29,454 nt of DNA from an uncultured Oscillospiraceae bacterium (GCA_934645175.1 CAKUDE010000031.1:1-29454), one strand, 5' to 3'. Counted from the stretch's first letter, positions 13,969 through 22,616 are shown. Translations and numbers: made by a program. Notes: generated by a model not told the origin, from the letters alone.

Positions 13969-14357
13969 CCCTCCAGAATCAAAGATGCCGCCACGGCGTC
14001 AACGGTATTCTTTCGCTTTTTTCCGTGGTAATTGCAATCGGAGAGGATCTGATGCGCTTCAACGGTCGTCCGCCGCTCGTCCCAAAGAATAACGGGCATG
14101 GCGCAGGCCTGCTCTACAAGCGCGGCAAATTCGCGGTACAGCGCGGCGCGCGGCCCCTCGGAGCCGTCCATATTGCGTGGGAAACCCATAACGAGCCGCT
14201 CCGCGCCGCAGGCGGAGGCCAGAGCGGCAATCTCCTGCGCGGTCTTTTCGGGATTCCGGCTGTGAATGACATTCGTCCGGCCGACGATAGAGCCGGTTGG
14301 GTCAGAGACGGCGATGCCCGTGCGCGCGTCGCCGTAGTCAATGGCGAGAACTCTCAT
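13941..14357 (-). CDS. ruvX: putative pre-16S rRNA nuclease / Holliday junction resolvase-like protein
   Basis: The 138-residue RNase H-fold protein (YqgF family) shows LAIDYGDARTGIAVSD (4-19, catalytic Asp7), MGFPRNMDGSEG with the family's G-x-P motif, LWDERRTT (second acidic motif), and the C-terminal NTVDAVAASLIL with the third Asp. The family was first proposed as a Holliday junction resolvase; E. coli YqgF later proved important for 16S rRNA 5'-end maturation. An AAGGAGG site precedes the ATG. It is the only minus-strand gene between the TauE/SafE pair and the dcw cluster. Confidence 0.94.
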   Translation of the reverse strand: MRVLAIDYGDARTGIAVSDPTGSIVGRTNVIHSRNPEKTAQEIAALASACGAERLVMGFPRNMDGSEGPRAALYREFAALVEQACAMPVILWDERRTTVEAHQILSDCNYHGKKRKNTVDAVAASLILEGYLSFLARA

Positions 14358-14444
14358 AAATAAGCCTCCTTTTTTCTGATTATACCCCAAAAAGGTCGAA
14401 AACACAAGAGCACTGCGCACCTCTGCGCGGCCTACATCACCCGG

Positions 14445-14478
14445 CGCGGCAGTTTTCCAAAAACTGCCGCGTTTTTTT
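14445..14478 (+). terminator. plus-strand terminator just upstream of the mraZ promoter
   Basis: Arms CGCGGCAGTTTT (14445-14456) and AAAACTGCCGCG (14460-14471; the loop overlaps by a few bases) form a strong hairpin followed by seven T. It ends any plus-strand transcript coming from the TauE/SafE pair through ruvX and insulates the dcw promoter, which begins 23 bases later. Confidence 0.88.
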
Positions 14479-14500
14479 CTTAAAAATGCAAAAAAAGGCA

Positions 14501-14529
14501 TTGCATTTTTTATGTAACCCTAGTATAAT
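14501..14529 (+). promoter_or_regulatory. main promoter of the dcw cluster
   Basis: TTGCAT (14501-14506) and a perfect TATAAT (14524-14529) are 17 bases apart. The MraZ operator begins nine bases after the -10. Confidence 0.88.
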
Positions 14530-14538
14530 TGAGGTAAG

Positions 14539-14583
14539 TGGAGCAAAATGGATTAAAGTTGAGCAAAATGGAGCGGAGGTGGG
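14539..14583 (+). promoter_or_regulatory. MraZ operator, 10-bp-periodic repeats
   Basis: Five-base cores occur exactly every 10 bases: TGGAG (14539), TGGAT (14549), TTGAG (14559), TGGAG (14569) and GTGGG (14579). The spacers between them are A-rich (CAAAA, TAAAG, CAAAA). MraZ is known to bind TGGGN-type direct repeats separated by five bases in front of its own gene, so this is the expected autoregulatory site. The last repeat overlaps the mraZ ribosome binding region, so bound MraZ could affect transcript initiation and elongation. Confidence 0.85.
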
Positions 14584-14587
14584 GCAA

Positions 14588-15004
14588 ATGTACGGCAAAT
14601 ACAAGCATACGCTGGACGCCAAGGGACGTCTGTTTGTCCCGGCGAAGCTCCGCGAGGAGCTGGGCGAAGCCTTTTATATCGCCACCTCCGCCGACGCCTG
14701 TCTGCGGCTGTATCCGGAGGCGGAGTGGAAGCGCGTGCTGGAGCGCTGCGAGCAGCTTCCCGGCGCGGAGGTACGGAAGCTGCGCGGCTTCTTTGCAAGC
14801 GTTAACAAAATCGAGCCGGATAAGCAGGGACGCTTTCTGCTGCCGGAAAGCTACCGGAAATACGCCGGTATCGAACAGGACGTTTATTTTCTCGGGCAGG
14901 CAAATGTGGCCGAGATCTGGGCAGCGGACCGCTATGAAGCGGAGGAGGCAAAATACATGACGCCCGAAAATATCGCTGCCGTAATGGATGCATTGGGATT
15001 ATGA
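14588..15004 (+). CDS. mraZ: transcriptional regulator MraZ
   Basis: This 138-residue DNA-binding protein has two tandem SpoVT/AbrB-like half-domains: YGKYKHTLDAKGRLFVPAKLR (about 2-22) and NKIEPDKQGRFLLPESYRKY (about 74-93). Each contains the DxKGR-type motif (DAKGR, DKQGR) that contacts DNA in the MraZ ring. It controls the dcw operon it begins. ATG 14588 is chosen over an in-frame ATG at 14486 because the latter lies upstream of the promoter and GGAGGTGGGG precedes 14588. The stop overlaps the rsmH start (ATGA). Confidence 0.96.
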   Translation: MYGKYKHTLDAKGRLFVPAKLREELGEAFYIATSADACLRLYPEAEWKRVLERCEQLPGAEVRKLRGFFASVNKIEPDKQGRFLLPESYRKYAGIEQDVYFLGQANVAEIWAADRYEAEEAKYMTPENIAAVMDALGL

Positions 15005-15936
15005 TGAGCTTTTCACACAAATCCGTCCTGCTGGACGAGACGATCGAGGCGCTGAATATCCGTCCGGACGGGATTTATCTCGACGGAACACTCGGCGGCG
15101 CAGGGCATTCCGAGCAGATTGCAAAGCGACTGACAACGGGTACTCTGATCGGCATTGACCGCGATGAGGTCGCGCTGTCAGCCGCGCGGCAGCGACTTGC
15201 TCCCTACGGCGAGCGCGTCGTGACCGTACATTCCAATTTCTGCGAGCTCGCCGATGTGCTGGATCGTCTGAATCTTCCGCTTGTGGACGGAATGCTTTTC
15301 GATCTGGGCGTTTCCTCTCCGCAGCTTGACGATGCACAGCGCGGTTTTTCCTATATGGCGGATGCGCCGCTGGATATGCGTATGGATCGTGGCCAGAGCC
15401 TCAGCGCTTATGAGGTTGTCAACGGTTGGCCGCAGGAGGAACTGCGCCGCATTCTTTATGACTATGGCGAGGAACGGTATGCGCCGCAGATTGCCGCCGC
15501 CATTGTCCGTCGCCGCGAAAAACAGCCCATTGAGACGACGCTGGAGCTTGTCGACATTATTCGTTCGGCAATGCCTGCGCAGGCGCTGCGGGAAAAGCAG
15601 CATCCTGCCAAGCGCAGCTTTCAGGCCATCCGTATTGCCGTTAATGATGAACTGGGCGCGGTGGATCGGATGCTTCAGACGGCCTTTGACCGCCTGAAGC
15701 CCGGCGGAAGAATCGCCGTCATTACCTTCCATTCTCTGGAGGATCGAATCGTCAAATCCCGGATGCAGGCCGCTGCGCGCGGCTGTATCTGCCCGCCGGA
15801 ATTCCCGGTTTGCGTCTGCGGGCGGAAGCCTGTTGTGCGCCTTGTGACACGCAAACCCATTGTCTCCGGAGAAGCGGAGCTGGAGGAAAACCCCCGCGCC
15901 AGAAGCGCAAAGCTCCGTGTTGCGGAGAAGCTGTAA
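15001..15936 (+). CDS. rsmH: 16S rRNA (cytosine1402-N4)-methyltransferase
   Basis: RsmH (MraW) methylates C1402 in the 16S rRNA decoding centre. The 311-residue protein shows HKSVLLDETIEAL, the SAM-binding GTLGGAGHS (about 29-37), IDRDEVAL, FDLGVSSPQLDDAQRGFSY and NDELGAVDRML, in family order. Length is typical. Two ATGs are adjacent (15001 and 15004); the first overlaps the mraZ stop. Confidence 0.97.
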   Translation: MMSFSHKSVLLDETIEALNIRPDGIYLDGTLGGAGHSEQIAKRLTTGTLIGIDRDEVALSAARQRLAPYGERVVTVHSNFCELADVLDRLNLPLVDGMLFDLGVSSPQLDDAQRGFSYMADAPLDMRMDRGQSLSAYEVVNGWPQEELRRILYDYGEERYAPQIAAAIVRRREKQPIETTLELVDIIRSAMPAQALREKQHPAKRSFQAIRIAVNDELGAVDRMLQTAFDRLKPGGRIAVITFHSLEDRIVKSRMQAAARGCICPPEFPVCVCGRKPVVRLVTRKPIVSGEAELEENPRARSAKLRVAEKL

Positions 15937-15964
15937 GAATGATGCAATGAAGGGAGAAAACAAA

Positions 15965-16489
15965 ATGGCCGGAAGGTACAGAACGGACGGCTCCGCCGCC
16001 TATGATGTAAATACCGCTGTTCGCCGCCGGAATGCGGCGCAACCCATACAGCAGCCGCAGCGTCTCCCGGACGCGCCTGCCAAAAATCGGCCCGTACATA
16101 AGACACGCGCCAAGACGGCGGTTGCGCCGTTTACGCTTCTCGGTACGGCGGCGGTGGCGGCACTGTTGTTGCTGGCGCTGTTCAGCTATATCGGCCTGTA
16201 CGAGGCAAAGAGCGAAACAGCCGAGCTGCAAAGTCAGTTGAACGAGCTGACGGAGGAGCAGGCATTCCTGCAGAGCAAGTACGAGCAGTCCATCGATATG
16301 CAGCAAATCGAGCAGCGCGCCAAGGAACTGGGGCTTCGTCAGCCGGGCGCCGCACAGACGATCTATGTCGGGATCGGCGAAAGCAATGCGGCGCAGACCT
16401 TTGCCGCGCCGCAGGAGCGAAATTTCATCGAAAAGATTTTCGACGCACTGCGCGGTGCATTTTCCGATGCGTTGGAATATTTTTCGTAG
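15965..16489 (+). CDS. ftsL: FtsL/DivIC-like division protein
   Basis: This 174-residue single-span membrane protein sits in the ftsL position, between rsmH and the transpeptidase. It has a basic cytoplasmic part of about 43 residues, a TM helix (about 47-68, LLGTAAVAALLLLALFSYIG), and then a leucine-zipper-like coiled coil (KSETAELQSQLNELTEEQAFLQSKY). FtsL and DivIC bridge FtsQ/DivIB and the septal synthase FtsW-FtsI. The sequence is poorly conserved across species, so the name relies on topology and position. ATG 15965 follows AGGGAG (15951-15956) at eight bases; earlier in-frame starts overlap rsmH. Confidence 0.85.
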   Translation: MAGRYRTDGSAAYDVNTAVRRRNAAQPIQQPQRLPDAPAKNRPVHKTRAKTAVAPFTLLGTAAVAALLLLALFSYIGLYEAKSETAELQSQLNELTEEQAFLQSKYEQSIDMQQIEQRAKELGLRQPGAAQTIYVGIGESNAAQTFAAPQERNFIEKIFDALRGAFSDALEYFS

Positions 16490-16510
16490 GACGGACCATA
16501 TAGATTAGAC

Positions 16511-16568
16511 GGGCAGGGGAGCTGCCCGGAGGGACATGGGCGGAGGATTACCTGCCGCCCATGTTTTT
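16511..16568 (+). terminator. attenuator-like hairpins between ftsL and the PBP gene
   Basis: Two hairpins lie in tandem. The first is GGGCAG (16511-16516) with CTGCCC (16522-16527). The second pairs CATGGGCGGAGG (16535-16546) with CCTGCCGCCCATG (16551-16563, one bulged G) and is followed by TTTTT, a standard intrinsic terminator. CTGCCC can alternatively pair with GGGCGG (16538-16543), and GGCAGG (16512-16517) with CCTGCC (16551-16556); both would break the terminator. Only 27 bases remain before the PBP start codon, too few for a separate promoter. Confidence 0.65.
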
Positions 16569-16595
16569 GAAATTTTCGGGAAACGGGAGGACGGT

Positions 16596-18953
16596 ATGAA
16601 GCACCGCAAAGAAAGACCTGTCATAAAGCATCCAAAGCGCAAGCAATCGGTGTCGGACAGCTCCGTCCGCCGTGCGATTCTGATCGCACTGGGAATTATG
16701 GGCATTCTTGCATTCGGAGTTCTGACGGGGAGACTGGTCAAATTGATGATCATTGACCACGATTATTATGAGGCGAAGGCCATCCGCAACCAGACGCGCA
16801 GCACGAGCGTTACCGCATCGCGCGGAACGATCTACGATCGGAATATGAATGTTCTGGCGGCGTCGGAGAGCGTGGAGAACATTTTCCTTGACCCGCTGGA
16901 GCTTGACGAAAACTCCGAAAAGGTCAGTTTGGACACTGTTGCCAACGGCCTTGCAGAGCTTCTCGATCTGGACGCCGACTGGATCAAACAGCAGGCGGCG
17001 GATACCAAAATGCGCTATAAGGTTATTAAGCGGCGTCAGAGCAAGGATGTGTGCGACAAGGTTCGCGAGTTTATCAGCGAGAATAAGATCGTCGGCGTTC
17101 ATCTGGAGCCGGATTCCAAGCGTTATTATCCTTACAGCACACTTGCCGCACAGGTGCTCGGCTTTACGAATACCGAAAACGTCGGCTCGGAGGGGCTGGA
17201 GTCCTACTACAATACCGTGCTGTCCGGCCGGGCCGGCGCCGTGATTACGACCAAGGGAAATCACGAAACGCAGATGCTCTATTCCTATGAGAAATATTAT
17301 CAGGCCAGCGACGGCGAGCGTCTGGTGCTGACGATCGACACGACCGTGCAGTACTATTTGGAAAAGCACATGAAGGACGCCATTGACCGCTATGATGTAC
17401 TGAACGGCGCATTCGGAATTGTCATGGATGCAAAGACCGGCGAGATCCTCGCCATGTCCACCATGGGGAGCTATGATCCAAACAACTATTTGGAAATCGT
17501 CGATCTCAGGACACAGAATCAGCTTGCCGAAATGTATGACAAGGTGAAGCTGCTGCCGGAGGGCAGCGAGGAGCGGCAGAACGCATTGGATGCGTATAAC
17601 TCCGCCGTAGTGGCGGCGCGGCTCAAGCAATGGCGAAACCGCTGCGTTTCCGACGGCTACGAGCCCGGTTCTACCTTCAAGGTACTCACGCTTGCCGCTG
17701 CACTGGACACCGGCGCGGTCAAGGAGCTGGATGAATTCTACTGTGGCGGCAAGGAAAAGATCGAGGGCCGCGAACAGATTCTTAACTGCTGGAAGCATTC
17801 CGGTCATGGCAAGCTGACGGCGGCCGGCGCACTGCAGAATTCCTGCAACATCGCGTTTGCCCACATCGGCCTGAAGCTCGGCGGCGGCGCACTGTACGAT
17901 TATGCCCGCGCCTTCGGACTGATGGAGCAGACGGGTATTGACCTGCCCGGCGAATCTGAGGGCATTTTCCACAGCCGTGAGCGTCTGGCGAACACCGCGA
18001 AATACGGCACAAGCTATCTGACCTCCACGTCGTTCGGCCAGAGTATCAAGCCCACGCCGCTGCAGATGGTCCGTGCGGTGGCGGCCGTGGTCAACGGCGG
18101 GTATCTGCTGGAGCCGTACATTGTCTCGCAGGTGCTGGATAAGGATGGAAATGTCGTAAAGCAGTATTCGCGTAATGTCCTTCGTCAGGTCATCTCCGAG
18201 GAAACCTCGCAGATTATGTGCCGTCTGATGGAGGCGACCGTTGCCGACGGAACCTCCCGTAACGGTAAGGTCGCGGGTTATCGGATCGGCGGCAAGACGG
18301 GTACTGCCGAGAAGCTCGACCAGCTCAACCCCGACGGTACCTATACAAATGATAAGATTACGTCTTTTATCGGCGTTGCGCCGATGGAGGATCCGCGCTA
18401 CGTTATCCTCATCGCGCTTGATACGCCCAATTCCGAGGGCGGTACCTATATTTCCGGCGGCGTGATGGGCGCACCGACCGTTGCAGCGGTGTTTGAGGAC
18501 GTTCTGCCTTACCTCGGTGTGGAGCCGGAGTACACGGACGCCGAGATTTCCCGCGTGAACGTGACCATGCCAGATGTGACCGGTCTGACCGAGAGCGCCG
18601 CAGCGAAGCTGCTGGCCGATAAGAGCCTGGAATACCGCATTATCGGCAACGGCGACAAGATCGTAAGCCAGATTCCGGCGGCAGGACGTCAACTTCCCGG
18701 CAAATCCACCGTACTTTTGTATACCGATGATTCCATGCCGACGGATAAGGTCACGGTACCGAATCTGATGGGTATGACGGTCGCCGAAGCGACAAAGGCG
18801 CTGAACGACGCGGGTCTGTATTTGCAGGCCAAGGGTACGGACTCGACTGCATGGCACGTCCTTGTCACTGCGCAGGACATTGCGGCGGGTACGGAGGTCG
18901 TGCGCGGAACAACGGTTACGGTGATATTTGCCGATACTACGGCGATGGATTAG
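16596..18953 (+). CDS. septal/sporulation transpeptidase (class B PBP, FtsI/SpoVD type) with two PASTA domains
   Basis: This class B penicillin-binding protein crosslinks peptidoglycan at the septum. The 785-residue protein has a short cytoplasmic tail, a TM helix (about 26-50), a dimerisation domain starting SRGTIYDRN (about 75-83), and the transpeptidase domain with Ser359-Thr-Phe-Lys362 (nucleophile), Ser416-Cys-Asn418, and Lys567-Thr-Gly569. Two PASTA domains follow (about 656-712, beginning VTMPDVTG, and about 721-783, beginning VTVPNLMG). Two C-terminal PASTA repeats and the dcw position suit either PBP2b/FtsI or SpoVD; there is one gene here where Bacillus has two (pbpB, spoVD), so it may serve vegetative division. 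ATG 16596 follows GGGAGG; a start at 16536 has no usable ribosome binding site and lies inside the terminator. Confidence 0.93.
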   Translation: MKHRKERPVIKHPKRKQSVSDSSVRRAILIALGIMGILAFGVLTGRLVKLMIIDHDYYEAKAIRNQTRSTSVTASRGTIYDRNMNVLAASESVENIFLDPLELDENSEKVSLDTVANGLAELLDLDADWIKQQAADTKMRYKVIKRRQSKDVCDKVREFISENKIVGVHLEPDSKRYYPYSTLAAQVLGFTNTENVGSEGLESYYNTVLSGRAGAVITTKGNHETQMLYSYEKYYQASDGERLVLTIDTTVQYYLEKHMKDAIDRYDVLNGAFGIVMDAKTGEILAMSTMGSYDPNNYLEIVDLRTQNQLAEMYDKVKLLPEGSEERQNALDAYNSAVVAARLKQWRNRCVSDGYEPGSTFKVLTLAAALDTGAVKELDEFYCGGKEKIEGREQILNCWKHSGHGKLTAAGALQNSCNIAFAHIGLKLGGGALYDYARAFGLMEQTGIDLPGESEGIFHSRERLANTAKYGTSYLTSTSFGQSIKPTPLQMVRAVAAVVNGGYLLEPYIVSQVLDKDGNVVKQYSRNVLRQVISEETSQIMCRLMEATVADGTSRNGKVAGYRIGGKTGTAEKLDQLNPDGTYTNDKITSFIGVAPMEDPRYVILIALDTPNSEGGTYISGGVMGAPTVAAVFEDVLPYLGVEPEYTDAEISRVNVTMPDVTGLTESAAAKLLADKSLEYRIIGNGDKIVSQIPAAGRQLPGKSTVLLYTDDSMPTDKVTVPNLMGMTVAEATKALNDAGLYLQAKGTDSTAWHVLVTAQDIAAGTEVVRGTTVTVIFADTTAMD

Positions 18954-18962
18954 GAGTACATT

Positions 18963-20411
18963 ATGAAGCTCAGGGAACTGCTGCAAGGCATTGAGATCCT
19001 CGAAACAAACACCTCGCCGGAGCTGGATGTGACCGGTGTGAGTTACGATTCGCGTAAGACACAGCCCGGGGAACTGTTTGTTGCCGTTACGGGCTATGAG
19101 ACGGACGGACATAAATACATTCCTGCGGCTCTGGCGCGCGGCGCCGTCGCCGTGCTCTGCGAACGTGATGTGCCGCAGGATGTGCCGTATATCCGCGTCG
19201 CCTCGTCGCGCCGTGCGCTGGCACGGCTGGGCGTCAACCGATACGGCAATCCTTCGGCATCCATGACCGTCGTCGGTGTCACCGGTACGAACGGCAAGAC
19301 CTCCGTAACCTGCCTTCTTAAAACGCTTCTGGAGCACACTGCAGGCGCGAAGGTCGGCCTGATTGGAACGATCGAAAACCGGATCGGCGACGAGGTGCTT
19401 CCCACCGACCGCACTACGCCTGAGAGCTACGAATTGCAGGGTCTTCTGGCGAAAATGCGCGATGCCGGCTGCAAATACGTTGTGATGGAGGTGTCATCGC
19501 ACGCACTGGAGCTACATCGGGTGGATGGGATTGATTTTGCCGTCGGCGCCTTTACGAATCTGACGGAGGATCATCTGGACTTCCACAAGACAATGGAGAA
19601 TTACCTTCTTGCAAAGCGACGGCTGTTCGGCTTGTGCCGCCGCGGCGTGTTCAATACGGACGATCCGGCGGCACAGCGTATGATCGAGGGCGCGGCCTGC
19701 TCCGTTTATACCGTCGGAACAGCGGGAATGGCGGATCTTCTGGCGCAGAATATCGAACTGGGGACGGATCATGTTTCCATGACGCTCCGGGAAGGGGAGA
19801 AGGCTGAGACGCTCCGGCTGAACGTCCCCGGCCGGTTTACGGTCAGTAACGCGCTTGTCGTGATCGGCATTGCCCTGTGTTTGGGCTTTGCGCTTGCCGA
19901 TGCGGTAGACGGACTGTCCGGTGCGGGCGGCGTGAAGGGCCGCGTGGAGGTTGTGCCGACGCCGGGAAAGGACTATACGGTTCTGATCGACTATGCCCAT
20001 ACGCCGGATGCACTGGAAAATGTCCTGCGTTCCGTGCGGGATTTTTGCAGAGGCAGGATTCTTCTTGTGTTCGGCTGCGGCGGCGACCGTGATCGGCTCA
20101 AGCGGCCGATTATGGGCAAGATTGCCGTTGAAAACGCCGATTTTGTCATCGTCACCTCCGACAATCCGAGAACGGAGAAGCCCATGTCAATCATCGACGA
20201 CATTCTGGCAGGAATGAAGGAGAGCAAAACGCCCTTCGTTGTCGAAGAAAACCGTCGGCGCGCCATTCGTGTGGCCTTGCGCTGTGCGAGAAAACATGAT
20301 ATTATCATTCTGGCGGGGAAGGGTCATGAGACCTATCAGATCCTCGGCACGGAAAAGACACACCTCGACGAACGCGAGGAGGTTGCCGCCGCCCTGCGTG
20401 AGGGCTTTTGA
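18963..20411 (+). CDS. murE: UDP-MurNAc-tripeptide synthetase, meso-diaminopimelate type
   Basis: MurE adds the third residue to UDP-MurNAc-L-Ala-D-Glu. The 482-residue protein contains the substrate-contacting SYDSRKTQPGELFVAV (about 27-42), the ATP-binding VTGTNGKTS (106-114), EVSSHALE, the FTNLTEDHLDFH catalytic segment and DNPR at Asp400-Arg403. DNPR is the signature of meso-diaminopimelate-adding MurE (lysine types differ here), so this organism should have mDAP-type peptidoglycan. Start and AGGAG ribosome binding site are clear; it follows the PBP gene by nine bases. Confidence 0.97.
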   Translation: MKLRELLQGIEILETNTSPELDVTGVSYDSRKTQPGELFVAVTGYETDGHKYIPAALARGAVAVLCERDVPQDVPYIRVASSRRALARLGVNRYGNPSASMTVVGVTGTNGKTSVTCLLKTLLEHTAGAKVGLIGTIENRIGDEVLPTDRTTPESYELQGLLAKMRDAGCKYVVMEVSSHALELHRVDGIDFAVGAFTNLTEDHLDFHKTMENYLLAKRRLFGLCRRGVFNTDDPAAQRMIEGAACSVYTVGTAGMADLLAQNIELGTDHVSMTLREGEKAETLRLNVPGRFTVSNALVVIGIALCLGFALADAVDGLSGAGGVKGRVEVVPTPGKDYTVLIDYAHTPDALENVLRSVRDFCRGRILLVFGCGGDRDRLKRPIMGKIAVENADFVIVTSDNPRTEKPMSIIDDILAGMKESKTPFVVEENRRRAIRVALRCARKHDIIILAGKGHETYQILGTEKTHLDEREEVAAALREGF

Positions 20412-20441
20412 ATCTACAGAGAGAACCGGGAGGAATCGTTT

Positions 20442-21440
20442 ATGGAATCCACAGTGCTTTGGATATTGATTTCAGTCGCGGCGGGCTTTTTGCTTTCGCT
20501 GCTGCTTGGGAAGGTGCTTATCCCGATGCTGCGCGCGCTGAAGGCGGGGCAGTCCATCCGCGAGGTCGGCCCAAAGTGGCACAGCGGAAAGTCCGGTACG
20601 CCGACGATGGGCGGACTAATCTTTATTGCCGCGTCGCTGCTGTGCATTGGTACCGGCTGGGGCGCAATGCGCGACTCCGGCGACCGTTCCCACCTGCTCG
20701 TACTCGGGCTTGCGCTGTGCTATGGCCTGATCGGCTTCCTTGACGACTTTATGAAGGTCAAATACAAACGCAATCTCGGCCTGACCGGCATCCAGAAGCT
20801 CCTGCTTCAGGTGCTCGTCGCCGCGGCGTTCCTGTATTTGCTCTATTCCGAGGGTGCTCTGCATTGCGACCTGTATATTCCCTTTGTCAAAGAGCCCGTG
20901 CTCAATATTCCACCCCTGGTGTATATGACCTTCGCCGCCTTTGTTATCGTCGGCTGTGTAAACTCCGTAAATCTGACCGACGGACTCGATGGCCTTGCGA
21001 CCGGCGTGACCATTCCCGTGATGATTTTCTTCGTGCTTGTGAGCATGGCCATGAAGCGCTACGCACTGGCGACATTCCCGGCGGCCCTTCTGGGCGGACT
21101 CGGCGCCTTTCTTGTGTATAATTTTTATCCCGCAAAGGTTTTTATGGGCGACACCGGCTCGCTGTTCCTCGGTGGTGCGGTTTGCGGTCTTGCCTTTGCG
21201 CTGGATATGCCGCTGATTCTGCTCTTTGCCGGCCTGATCTACATCGTCGAAACGCTTTCCGATATTATCCAGGTGGGCTATTTCAAACTGACGCACGGAA
21301 AACGCGTGTTTAAAATGGCGCCGATCCATCATCATTTTGAGATGTGCGGCTGGTCGGAAAAGAAGATATGGTTCGTATTTACATCGATCACGCTCATCAT
21401 GTGTGTGGTTGCGTGGTTCGGTGCGCGCGTCTGGTTCTGA
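20442..21440 (+). CDS. mraY: phospho-MurNAc-pentapeptide transferase
   Basis: MraY transfers phospho-MurNAc-pentapeptide to undecaprenyl phosphate, making lipid I at the cytoplasmic membrane. The 332-residue, roughly ten-TM protein has the family motifs GTPTMGG, DDFMKVKYKRNLGL (catalytic Asp pair), NSVNLTDGLDGLA, FMGDTGSLFLGG and APIHHHFE (the three-His motif). It follows murE directly; murF, which usually lies between them, is absent from the cluster. GGGAGG precedes the ATG. Confidence 0.97.
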   Translation: MESTVLWILISVAAGFLLSLLLGKVLIPMLRALKAGQSIREVGPKWHSGKSGTPTMGGLIFIAASLLCIGTGWGAMRDSGDRSHLLVLGLALCYGLIGFLDDFMKVKYKRNLGLTGIQKLLLQVLVAAAFLYLLYSEGALHCDLYIPFVKEPVLNIPPLVYMTFAAFVIVGCVNSVNLTDGLDGLATGVTIPVMIFFVLVSMAMKRYALATFPAALLGGLGAFLVYNFYPAKVFMGDTGSLFLGGAVCGLAFALDMPLILLFAGLIYIVETLSDIIQVGYFKLTHGKRVFKMAPIHHHFEMCGWSEKKIWFVFTSITLIMCVVAWFGARVWF

Positions 21441-21464
21441 CGCTGCCGGAAAGGGGAGGACGTC

Positions 21465-22616
21465 ATGCTGTTTCGTAAACGATCGCCTGCGCAGAGTGCA
21501 GAGTCTTTGCCTCGCACGCAGGAAACCGAGCTTGGCATGATGGATCAGCCCTATCTTTTGCTGACACTGCTTTTAACGTTGATCGGGCTCATCATGCTGC
21601 TCTCCGCAAGCTATGCGCGGGCCTACTATGAAACCGGTAATGCCGCGGGTGTGTTTGTCCGCCAGCTTGGCTTTGCCGCAGCAGGCGTTGCGATTTTGCT
21701 GTTTGTTTCGCGTGTGCCCTACGAGTGGTACAATCGCTTCTGCGTTCTAATTTATCTGGTCGGCGCGGTGCTGCTCCTTCTGGTGCTGCTGATTGGCGGC
21801 AGGGCAGGCGGCGCAAAACGCTGGCTGAACCTTGGCTTTAATTTCCAGCCCTCGGAGGTCGCCAAGTTTGCGTTGATCCTGATTCTGGCGAGTATGCTCA
21901 GCGTTTACCGCGACCGGATGAAACAGTTCAAAACGCTTGTGCTCTGCTGCCTGCCGACGGTCGGTTACGCCGTCTTGCTGTATTTTGAGCCGCACTTCTC
22001 CGCAATTATCATTCTGCTGGCCATCACGTTTGTGATGCTTCTCCTTGCCGGAGGAAACCGTAAAATTCTGATCGGAAGCGGCCTTCTGTGCGCCGGCGCG
22101 ATGGTCGGACTGCTTTTGGTGCGCGGCTATACCGGTGAACGGATCTCCGCATGGCTGCATCCGGAGAACGACCCGCTCGATTCCGGCCTCCAGATCCTGC
22201 AATCACTTTATGCCATCGGATCGGGCGGACTGCTCGGCCTCGGCTTCGGTCAGAGCCGGCAGAAATATCTGTATCTGCCCGAGGAACATAATGACTATAT
22301 TTTCGCCATTGTTTGCGAAGAACTCGGCTTTCTGGGGGCATTTTTTATCCTGCTCCTGTTTGCCCTGTTAATTATCCGCGGCTTCTGGATCGCCGTTCAC
22401 GCGCGCGACCGCTTTTCCATGCTGCTGGCTGCCGGCTTGACGACGCTGCTGGCCGTTCAGGTAATTCTGAATGTTGCGGTTGTGACAAATCTTCTGCCGG
22501 CAACCGGTATTTCGCTGCCGTTCTTTTCCTACGGCGGTACGGCGCTGCTGATGCAGATGGCGGAGTGCGGCGTGGTACTGAATATTTCCAGAAGCATTGA
22601 CGCAAACTCAAAGTAA
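21465..22616 (+). CDS. ftsW: SEDS peptidoglycan polymerase, FtsW/SpoVE family
   Basis: This 383-residue SEDS-family glycosyltransferase polymerises lipid II and pairs with a class B PBP, here presumably the one encoded upstream. After a polar N-terminus of about 25 residues it has about ten TM helices. Family landmarks are GGRAGGAKRWLNLGFNFQPSE (about 105-125), the YLPEEHNDYIFAIVCEELG loop (with the conserved acidic residues) and the C-terminal LPATGISLPFFSYGGTALL. Between FtsW and SpoVE the sequence alone does not decide. murD, often located just before ftsW, is absent. Confidence 0.95.
   Translation: MLFRKRSPAQSAESLPRTQETELGMMDQPYLLLTLLLTLIGLIMLLSASYARAYYETGNAAGVFVRQLGFAAAGVAILLFVSRVPYEWYNRFCVLIYLVGAVLLLLVLLIGGRAGGAKRWLNLGFNFQPSEVAKFALILILASMLSVYRDRMKQFKTLVLCCLPTVGYAVLLYFEPHFSAIIILLAITFVMLLLAGGNRKILIGSGLLCAGAMVGLLLVRGYTGERISAWLHPENDPLDSGLQILQSLYAIGSGGLLGLGFGQSRQKYLYLPEEHNDYIFAIVCEELGFLGAFFILLLFALLIIRGFWIAVHARDRFSMLLAAGLTTLLAVQVILNVAVVTNLLPATGISLPFFSYGGTALLMQMAECGVVLNISRSIDANSK

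Noticed and set aside
16548..19337. Very long minus-strand open frame (929 codons) opposite the PBP and murE genes
   Set aside because: The plus-strand proteins are unmistakable PBP and MurE. The antisense frame has no recognisable domain and no ribosome binding site, and arises from GC-rich codon usage.
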